Part shown: piece after piece, positions 57,213-64,000 of the stretch
Numbering within the stretch: position 1 is the first letter of the stretch
Layout of the letters: every line of letters begins with the position of its first letter
Assembly (NCBI GenBank): GCA_018303845.1
Contig: JAGVXH010000005.1
Location: 20,105 to 84,104, forward strand
From: Candidatus Pacearchaeota archaeon
Lineage (GTDB): Archaea; Nanobdellota; Nanobdellia; Pacearchaeales; GW2011-AR1
Direction of reading: 5' to 3'
DNA: 64,000 nucleotides
Notes under the pieces: generated by a model
Database searches by the model: none
What the model was told of the DNA's origin: nothing
Seen by the model: only the letters and a program-made list of their open reading frames with translations
Made by a program: the position numbers and the translations under genes

Positions 57213-57252
57213 CCATAAGAAATCATGCGGCGAAGCCCATGATTTTTTATGG
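57213..57252. repeat. GNA-loop bulged hairpin element, copy 8
   Basis: CCATAAgAAATCATGcGGCgaaGCCCATGATTTtTTATGG. Confidence 0.95.
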
Positions 57253-57321
57253 AAACATTGCCCACTACCTTTTATCCCAAACCCCAAATAAAACCTAATA
57301 ACAAACTCGCATTACAAACGA

Positions 57322-58512
57322 ATGCTCTTCTTAATCCTTGCCCTTTTCCTCGGAACCCTAACCGGAACAATCTCTGGCCTAATCCCCGGCATCCACATAA
57401 ACCTCATCTCAATCTTCGTCATAGCCCTTCTCTCAAACAATCCAGCAATCACAAACCTACTCCTAATATTTCTAGTCTCAATGGCAATAACTCACACCTT
57501 CCTAGATTTCATCCCATCAATTTTCCTCGGCGCCCAAACAGAAGACACTTTTCTCTCAAGCCTCCCAGGACATTCATTCCTCCTAAAAGGCCAAGGACAC
57601 CAAGCCTTGAAATTAACCCTAATCGGCGGAGCAATCTCCATCATATCCCTAATAATAATCACCCCCATATTCATCTTTCTTGTCCCAAAAATTTATCCAC
57701 TCCTCGAGCGCATGATGGGAATCCTCCTAATCTGGATAGCAATTTTCCTAATCACGACAGAAAAAAAATCCAAACTAAAAGCAACAATAATCTTCCTCCT
57801 AGCAGGATTCCTCGCCCTCGCAACCCTAAACTTGAACGTAAACCAACCTCTCCTCCCTCTCCTAACGGGACTCTTCGCAACGTCAAGCCTAATACACTCC
57901 ATCCAACAAAAAACAATCATCCCAAAACAAAAAATAGAAAAATTAAACCTCAACAAAAAAGAGCTAATCAAACCAACCATATCAACAATCCTCATCTCCC
58001 CAATCTGTTCCCTTCTTCCAGGACTAGGTTCTTCCCAAGCCGCAATCATTACTTCCGAAATTTCAGGCAAAACAACAAAAGAACAATTCCTAATCCTCTT
58101 AGGCTCAATCAACACCCTAGTCATGGCAACCTCTTTTTTAACACTAATCCTCTTCCAAAAATCCCGAACCGGCGCAGCCTTCGCAATCAATCAAATCACA
58201 AATCTAACTCTCCAAAACCTTCCATTAATTCTAGCAACAATTCTAACCTCATCAATTCTAGCAATCTCCATAGCTCTCTTAATCTCCAAATCAATAGCCA
58301 AAAACATCCACAAAATTCCCTACACAAAAATCTCAATAATAACCCTAATTTTCCTAATAACAATAACCTTCCTAGTCTCAGGATTTCTAGGCATCTTAAT
58401 CCTAATAACTTCAACAACCCTAGGCCTAACTTGCATAGAATTTTCCACCAGGAGAAGCTTCCTCATGGGCGTAATCCTAATCCCAACAATCATCTTCTAC
58501 CTTCCATTCTAA
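57322..58512 (+). CDS. TctA/DUF112-type permease-like membrane protein
   Basis: LGTLTGTISGLIPGIHINLIS; LLPGLGSSQAAIITSEISGKTTKEQFLILLGSINT. Confidence 0.85.
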   Translation: MLFLILALFLGTLTGTISGLIPGIHINLISIFVIALLSNNPAITNLLLIFLVSMAITHTFLDFIPSIFLGAQTEDTFLSSLPGHSFLLKGQGHQALKLTLIGGAISIISLIIITPIFIFLVPKIYPLLERMMGILLIWIAIFLITTEKKSKLKATIIFLLAGFLALATLNLNVNQPLLPLLTGLFATSSLIHSIQQKTIIPKQKIEKLNLNKKELIKPTISTILISPICSLLPGLGSSQAAIITSEISGKTTKEQFLILLGSINTLVMATSFLTLILFQKSRTGAAFAINQITNLTLQNLPLILATILTSSILAISIALLISKSIAKNIHKIPYTKISIITLIFLITITFLVSGFLGILILITSTTLGLTCIEFSTRRSFLMGVILIPTIIFYLPF

Positions 58513-58596
58513 CTCCAATGAAACCCTGGTTTTTTACACCTCTAGTCAAACAAGTTATTATAAATCAAATTTCAATCAGATTTACTCTGTCGAAAT

Positions 58597-58663
58597 TTGG
58601 ACATTTGGAAATTTTCAATTTTCAATTTTTGGTGAAATCCTAGTGGATTTCACCAGAGCCCCA
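58597..58663. repeat. Second copy of the TTTTCAATTT-TGGTGAAATC hairpin family
   Basis: tttggaaattttcaattttcaatttttGGTGAAATCCtagtGGATTTCACCagagcccc. Confidence 0.85.
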
Positions 58664-58701
58664 TTCTAAAAACTTATAAACCAAAAAAACCTAACCTTTT
58701 C

Positions 58702-58884
58702 ATGACAAAAGAGTCTATTCTTCTAGGAATCGCAGGAATAGTCCTTGGAGTTGGGATAGTAATAAAAACACAACACTACCTTCCAGCACTAATCCCAACA
58801 ATAATAGGAATCGCGCTAATAATATTCTATAAAGAAGAAGATAAACTAGAAAAAAGGAGGGATAAAAAACAAAAAACAAAATGA
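58702..58884 (+). CDS. Small 2-TM protein (60 aa)
   Basis: ORF; ATGA overlap with next gene. Confidence 0.6.
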   Translation: MTKESILLGIAGIVLGVGIVIKTQHYLPALIPTIIGIALIIFYKEEDKLEKRRDKKQKTK

Positions 58885-59204
58885 AAGAACTAATCACAAC
58901 AACAACCTTTGAAATACCAGGCAAAAAAATAACAAAAATCCTAGGCGTAGCAAAAGGGAACACAATCCGAGCAAGACATATCGGACGAGATATCATGGCA
59001 GGACTAAAAAATGTAGTAGGCGGAGAAATAAAATCATACACCGAAATGACAACTCAAAGCCGAGAAGAAGCCTTCAATAGAATGGTAAACGATGCAATAG
59101 AAATGGGAGCAGATGCAATAGTCGGAGTAAGATTTTCAACCGCAATGATAATGCAAGGAGCAGCCGAAATGTTAGCCTATGGAACAGCGGTAAAATTAAA
59201 ATAA
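58881..59204 (+). CDS. YbjQ/UPF0145 family protein
   Basis: TTTFEIPGKKITKILGVAKGNTIRARHIGRDIMAGLKNVVGGEIKSYTEM...GADAIVGVRFSTAMI. Confidence 0.93.
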   Translation: MKELITTTTFEIPGKKITKILGVAKGNTIRARHIGRDIMAGLKNVVGGEIKSYTEMTTQSREEAFNRMVNDAIEMGADAIVGVRFSTAMIMQGAAEMLAYGTAVKLK

Positions 59205-59216
59205 CTTTAAGTTAAA

Positions 59217-59417
59217 ATGCCAAGACTAAAACTAAACACACTTGAAAGAAAAATGCAAGAAAAACATTACACTTTCGAAAGTCTTCCAGAAAAAGTCAAC
59301 TGCCCAGGCTGTAAAGGAACCGCAGAAAAAATATTCAAAACAAATAGATACGTTTCAGGTACAGGAATACTTTACCATTGTAAATCTTGCGACCTAGAAA
59401 GAGAATACATCATCTAA
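59217..59417 (+). CDS. Zinc-ribbon hypothetical protein (66 aa)
   Basis: CPGCKGTAEKIF..YHCKSCDLEREY. Confidence 0.55.
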   Translation: MPRLKLNTLERKMQEKHYTFESLPEKVNCPGCKGTAEKIFKTNRYVSGTGILYHCKSCDLEREYII

Positions 59418-59632
59418 CAAGGACCTCTCGATTTATAGCTATTCCATCCCCCAGAAAGCAAAGCATCATTTTTCCAAACCTTTCCAGCAAGTCTCCGCGC
59501 ATCCTCACCTTCAGAAATATTCCGACTACTTTCAATACTCAAATAGTCAGCCTTTCCAAGATTAAGACTATATCTAACCCCAAGACACTTATTTCTTTCA
59601 TTATCCCAAGAAACCACATCATCATTTTTCAT
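59414..59632 (-). CDS. Hypothetical protein (72 aa)
   Basis: ORF track. Confidence 0.4.
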   Translation of the reverse strand: MKNDDVVSWDNERNKCLGVRYSLNLGKADYLSIESSRNISEGEDARRLAGKVWKNDALLSGGWNSYKSRGPC

Positions 59633-59880
59633 CTCAAATCACCTCCCTTCAATTCATAAAAAACAACCTCTCCAAGCTCCGTCAAATCATTCCCACAAAT
59701 AAACCCAATCTCTCTAAGCTCCCGCAAATTCCCCCACAAACATCCAACCGAGCAATCAAGTTCTATCGCCAAATCCTCAATTAATCTAGTAATCCCTAAA
59801 CCACCAATCCTGCAAATCAAAATCTTCTGTTTAGAATTCAACCTCAACTTAGCACAACTAATTAAACTTCTTAAAACCAA
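59629..59880 (-). CDS. Possible winged-helix protein (83 aa)
   Basis: SKQKILICRIGGLGITRLIEDLAIELDCSVGCLWGNLRELREIGFI. Confidence 0.45.
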   Translation of the reverse strand: MVLRSLISCAKLRLNSKQKILICRIGGLGITRLIEDLAIELDCSVGCLWGNLRELREIGFICGNDLTELGEVVFYELKGGDLR

Positions 59881-60020
59881 ACCGATACTGATCAGCGCAA
59901 ATCAATTCCCCAGCAACGCCAATCCCTCGTCGTGTTCTACTAGTTTCCATAACAACAACAAATCTCCTGCCTTTAAATAAATTTCCTACATATTATTTTA
60001 TAGTAATCACCACTCCCGCT

Positions 60021-60533
60021 TCAAGAAAACCAACCAGCAACCCAAAGTCCAAAATTAATAAAACCAAGCTTCATCTTCTTTCCAATCCCAACAGCCTCAA
60101 TCCTCAACTCTTCACTATCCCTTTTCTGATTATAAAATTCAACAAAATCCAAATCCGAACCACTTTCTGAAATCTCCATAAGCAATCCACTCGTAACAAA
60201 AATATTATAACTAGCATCTTCACTAGCTTCACATCTCATCCCAGAAACCTTCTTATCAAACAAATCAAATCCAGCAAAAAAAACATCATCAACATAAACA
60301 TCAAAAATATCATCACTAAACGGGATTGCCTCCGGAACCGCATACCCAGAATACTGTTCATCAAAAATAAACTTCGCCTTATCACATTCATTCCCTTCAA
60401 CTCCAACCACAACAGAAAGTTTCCCATCAACAACCCGTCCAGTCATCCCACCGAAAACATCCTCAAAAAAACCAGCCGAAACAATTCCCACACAAAATAC
60501 CAAAATCAAAACAGCAACAAATCCAATCCTCAT
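60021..60533 (-). CDS. Hypothetical secreted protein (170 aa)
   Basis: Signal peptide MRIGFVAVLILVFCVGIVSAGFF. Confidence 0.6.
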   Translation of the reverse strand: MRIGFVAVLILVFCVGIVSAGFFEDVFGGMTGRVVDGKLSVVVGVEGNECDKAKFIFDEQYSGYAVPEAIPFSDDIFDVYVDDVFFAGFDLFDKKVSGMRCEASEDASYNIFVTSGLLMEISESGSDLDFVEFYNQKRDSEELRIEAVGIGKKMKLGFINFGLWVAGWFS

Positions 60534-60647
60534 AATATTACAAAATAATTACTTTATTTAAACCTTAGTAAAAAACCGATTCCTCCAAAATTAATAAAAA
60601 ACAATCGCCTCCTATCATCCTATTTCTATTCTTTATTCTCTAATTTC

Positions 60648-60680
60648 AATCCGTGTAATCCGTATAATCTGCGGCTAAAT
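60648..60680. repeat. ATCCGTG/ATCTGCG tandem repeat
   Basis: aatccgtgtaatccgtataatctgcggctaaat. Confidence 0.85.
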
Positions 60681-60731
60681 TATTTTTCAATTCCCAAGCC
60701 TAAAATCATTCTAATCCCTAACACCCAATTT

Positions 60732-63700
60732 CTACCTCATCGCCTCACAAACTAAAACTGACTTCGCAATAAATGCATTTCCAAATTCCTCCGACTCCTT
60801 AAACCTCCCAGAAACCCGAACCCCATCCCCAACCTTAATATTGCCTTCACCTATACACTCCTTAAAATCTCTCGGAAAAATCGTCACCTTTAATTCCCCA
60901 TCCCTCGAACCCAAATCCATAAATGCCATATCATCTCCATTCTTCGTAACAATCTTAGTAAACCTCTTAACTAAACCAAAAACTTCCATTTCCAAATCTT
61001 CCTTCAACTTATCAAAAGCAACAAACTCATTATTTTTAGACTCAAGGAACGCATCAACAGGATGCCCACTAATACAAACCCCAAGCAACTCCGCTTCTAA
61101 ATCGAGTCTCTCCTTCAAACTCAACTGCTCCAAATTAGGATACTCAACAACACCACAAACCCCACCACCAAAAAGCGTCATCTGTTTTTCTGTGGAACAA
61201 CTATTTTTTTGAACCTTATCATAAACCGCCAAAAGACTCGCCCGATTAATTCCGAGTTCATCAAAACATCCAACCGAAATCAGACTCTTCAAAACCCGCT
61301 TATTCACCTTAGACAAATCAACACGATTAACAAAATCCTGATAAGACTTATACGGCCTCCCTTCAAGAATCTTCGCCATCGCCTCACCACCAACATTTTT
61401 AATCCCGCTCAAACCCACTCGAATAACCTTCTCATACTCTTTCCCATCTTTCAAAACAAACCTCTCTTTATTAAAAACCCCCTTTTCCTTCTTCGCCACT
61501 TCAACAAAATCAACACTAAAATCCTCCTTAGAATTATTAATATCCGGATGCAAAATCTTAATCCCTTCGCCCCGAGCCGACTCCAAATAAAAAGCCAACT
61601 TCTCAGGATCCCGAACAGCAGAAGAAATTGTCGCAGCATAAAACTCAACCGGATAATATCTCTTCAAATAAGCAGTCCGATACGAAATAAGAGCATAAGC
61701 AGCCGCATGACTTTTATTAAAAGAGTAAGCCGCAAACTTCACAATATCATCCCACAATTGATTAACAGCCGACTTTTTCATCCCAGAAAATTCGACACAT
61801 CCCGACTTAAACTGCACCTCCATCTTCTCCATTAAATCCAACTTCTTCTTCCCAATCGCCTTCCTCAAAACATCACTATCCCCAGCCGAAAAATTAGCAA
61901 GAGCCCGACTAAGCTGCATAACCTGTTCCTGATAAACCATAATCCCATAAGTCGGAGCCAAAATCTTTTCAGCATTAGGATGAACATAAGAAACATCTTC
62001 TCGCCCAGCCTTTCGATTAGCATAAACCTCAATATACTGCATCGGACCCGGACGATAAAGTGCAACAATTGCAATAATATCATCAAAACAATTCGGCTTA
62101 ACCTGCGCCAAAACTTTCCTCATCCCTTCCGACTCTATCTGAAAAACCCCAATCGACTTCTGCTTCCGAAGCATCTCATAAACCAAATCATCATCCATCG
62201 GAATATTCTCAAGCCAATCCGAATCCTTCCCAGTCGCATCCAAAACTTTCTTAATAACATTCAAAGTCTCTAAACCCAAAAAATCAAACTTAACCAAACC
62301 ATAAGTTTCAACGTCAGGCCCTTCAATCTGCGTAATCACATCTCCATTTTTTCCATAAGTCGGAATATATTCTACTATCTCCTGCTTCCCCCAAACAACA
62401 CCACAAGCATGAACACCTTTATGCCTAACACATCCTTCCAAAACCTGCGCAATCTCAAAAATCTTTTCATGCTTCTTCTTAAAATTCCTAAGCTGCTCCG
62501 CCTCATCCGTCAGCCTCCCGTCCCGCTCCGCATCAAGCGACTTCTGAATCGTCTTCTCATTAACAAGCTTTGTAATCGCATTAGCATCTTCAAACGGAAC
62601 TCTAAAAACCCTCATCACATCTTTCAAAACAGCCTTAGCCGACATCGTCCCATAAGTCCCAATCATCGCAATCTTTTCCTTCCCATATTTCCTCCGAACA
62701 TAATCAAGCACAATATCCTTATTCCCAAAATCGATATCAAAATCCGGCAAACTTACTCTATCAGGATTAAGAAACCTCTCAAACAACAAACCCAAAGCCA
62801 AAGGGTCCAGCTGTGTAATCCCAAGCGAATAAGCAACAATTGAACCAGCACCACTCCCTCGCCCAGGACCAACCTGACAATGCTTCTTCGCATCCTCAAT
62901 AAAATCCGCAACAATCAAAAAATAAGCCTCAAACCCCATCTTCCCAATAACGCCCAATTCAAAATTCATTCTTTCAATCGCCTCATTATAATTCGCCTTC
63001 CCTCCATAAATCCGGTCAACTCCCGCCTTACACAATTTATACAAATAATCCCGATGGCTAAGTCCCTCAGGCACCTCAAAATCAGGAAAAATCGGCGTCC
63101 CCATCTTGAGCTCAACATTACACCTGTCCGCAATCTCGCAACTCAAATCCAACCACTCCTGCGGGAAACTCTTCCTCATCTCTTCCTCGCTCTTAATCCA
63201 ATAACCAGACCCACCAAACTTAAACCTCTTATCGACATTCATATCCCCATTCGTCTGAATCGCAAGCATAACCTCATGAGCATAAGAATCACCCTCCTTC
63301 AAAAAATGCGCATCACAAGTCGCAACAATATTCAAACCCATTTCCAAAGCAACCTTCTCATAAAACTTTCTAACCTTATACTCCTCTACAATCCCGTGGT
63401 CCTGCACCTCTAAATAAAAATTCTCCTTCCCAAAAATATCAATATAATCTTCAATCAACCTCTTCGCCCTATCCTCATCCCCACCAATCACTGCCTGGTC
63501 AATATCATTAGCGATACACGCCGTCATACAAATCAAACCTCGCGAATACTCCCGAAGCAACTTCTTGTCAACCCGAGCACTATAATAAAATCCCTCATTA
63601 TTAGCAATCGAAACCAGCCTAACTAAATTCTTATAGCCCTCCAAATCCTTCGCAAGCAAAATCAAATGATACCTCTTTATCTCCTTATCTTTAATCTTAA

Positions 63701-63917
63701 TGTCATCACAAACATAAAACTCACAACCCATAATGAGCTTCACACCTGCCTTCTTCGCCGTGTTATACTTCTTAATCACCGCCCCCATATTCCCATGCTC
63801 CGTAATGGCAACTGCCGTTTGTCCCAAACTTTTCACATGCTCAAAAAGTTCCGAAACTTTAGTTGCCCCATCAAGAAGTGAATATTCAGTATGCAAATGC
63901 AAATGTGTAAACCCCAT
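60732..63917 (-). CDS. dnaE: Bacterial-type DNA polymerase III subunit alpha
   Basis: 1061 aa: PHP FTHLHLHTEYSLLDG; palm VGPGRGSGAGSIVAYSLGITQLDPLALGLLFERFLNPDRVSLPDFDIDF; KFDFLGLETL; AVIALYRPGP-like block VALYRPGPMQYI; QMTLF clamp motif; C-terminal OB fold. Confidence 0.96.
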   Translation of the reverse strand: MGFTHLHLHTEYSLLDGATKVSELFEHVKSLGQTAVAITEHGNMGAVIKKYNTAKKAGVKLIMGCEFYVCDDIKIKDKEIKRYHLILLAKDLEGYKNLVRLVSIANNEGFYYSARVDKKLLREYSRGLICMTACIANDIDQAVIGGDEDRAKRLIEDYIDIFGKENFYLEVQDHGIVEEYKVRKFYEKVALEMGLNIVATCDAHFLKEGDSYAHEVMLAIQTNGDMNVDKRFKFGGSGYWIKSEEEMRKSFPQEWLDLSCEIADRCNVELKMGTPIFPDFEVPEGLSHRDYLYKLCKAGVDRIYGGKANYNEAIERMNFELGVIGKMGFEAYFLIVADFIEDAKKHCQVGPGRGSGAGSIVAYSLGITQLDPLALGLLFERFLNPDRVSLPDFDIDFGNKDIVLDYVRRKYGKEKIAMIGTYGTMSAKAVLKDVMRVFRVPFEDANAITKLVNEKTIQKSLDAERDGRLTDEAEQLRNFKKKHEKIFEIAQVLEGCVRHKGVHACGVVWGKQEIVEYIPTYGKNGDVITQIEGPDVETYGLVKFDFLGLETLNVIKKVLDATGKDSDWLENIPMDDDLVYEMLRKQKSIGVFQIESEGMRKVLAQVKPNCFDDIIAIVALYRPGPMQYIEVYANRKAGREDVSYVHPNAEKILAPTYGIMVYQEQVMQLSRALANFSAGDSDVLRKAIGKKKLDLMEKMEVQFKSGCVEFSGMKKSAVNQLWDDIVKFAAYSFNKSHAAAYALISYRTAYLKRYYPVEFYAATISSAVRDPEKLAFYLESARGEGIKILHPDINNSKEDFSVDFVEVAKKEKGVFNKERFVLKDGKEYEKVIRVGLSGIKNVGGEAMAKILEGRPYKSYQDFVNRVDLSKVNKRVLKSLISVGCFDELGINRASLLAVYDKVQKNSCSTEKQMTLFGGGVCGVVEYPNLEQLSLKERLDLEAELLGVCISGHPVDAFLESKNNEFVAFDKLKEDLEMEVFGLVKRFTKIVTKNGDDMAFMDLGSRDGELKVTIFPRDFKECIGEGNIKVGDGVRVSGRFKESEEFGNAFIAKSVLVCEAMR

Positions 63918-63955
63918 TAATAAAAAACCTCCAATTCTTCTTTCCTATCAAGTTT

Positions 63956-63996
63956 CCATAAGAAATCGTGTGGCGAAAGCCCATGATTTATTATGG
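63956..63996. repeat. GNA-loop bulged hairpin element, copy 9 (GAAA loop)
   Basis: CCATAAgAAATCGTGtGGCgaaaGCCCATGATTTaTTATGG. Confidence 0.9.
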
Positions 63997-64000
63997 AATA

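Noticed and set aside
57249-58643. 464-aa + strand ORF overlapping the TctA-like gene
   Set aside because: Composition is Asn/Pro/His/Ser-rich (shadow frame of a membrane-protein gene); the 57322-58512 frame encodes a coherent permease.
60732-63917. DnaE region as bacterial contamination joined to an archaeal contig
   Set aside because: It shares the + strand C bias and carries a GNA hairpin just upstream (63956) like the rest of the window; only read coverage can settle this fully.

Overview
This is an AT-rich, gene-dense archaeal chromosome segment. The gene set (SRP54/FtsY, aIF2-alpha, Nop10, S27e, S15e-type, aEF1-beta, RadA, Bud32, Dph6, type-4 UDG, GINS-like fragment, Hef-like proteins) and the many small ORFans suggest a DPANN lineage such as Pacearchaeota or Woesearchaeota; that placement is inference. 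I support about 80 CDS and two tRNA genes (Gln-TTG, Arg-GCG). A block at ~20.9-42.1 kb looks like a type IV filament/secretion locus: prepilin peptidase, about nine proteins with K[K/R]G-type class III signal peptides, TadC/FlaJ-like and TadA/FlaI-like proteins, and three tandem membrane paralogues. It also holds a pilin-like protein with a lysozyme-like segment and a large surface protein with a DUF3494 (ice-binding-like) domain. Most notable: (1) an apparently intact bacterial-type DNA polymerase III alpha (DnaE) in archaeal context; (2) nine dispersed copies of a ~40-44 nt hairpin with covarying stems, a G opposite T at a fixed position, a fixed single-base bulge in most copies and a GNA loop (GAA/GTA), resembling a REP/MITE-like element; (3) three microsatellites inside the bud32 kinase ORF, one of 19 nt x 3 in the catalytic core; (4) a tRNA-Gln 3'-end duplication, an ftsY 3'-end duplication around a small ORF, and 76-bp direct repeats around a DUF362 gene; (5) a widespread ATCYGYG tandem-repeat family; (6) C>G asymmetry on the + strand in most genes of both orientations. 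Family names are recognised by eye from the translations. No searches were run.
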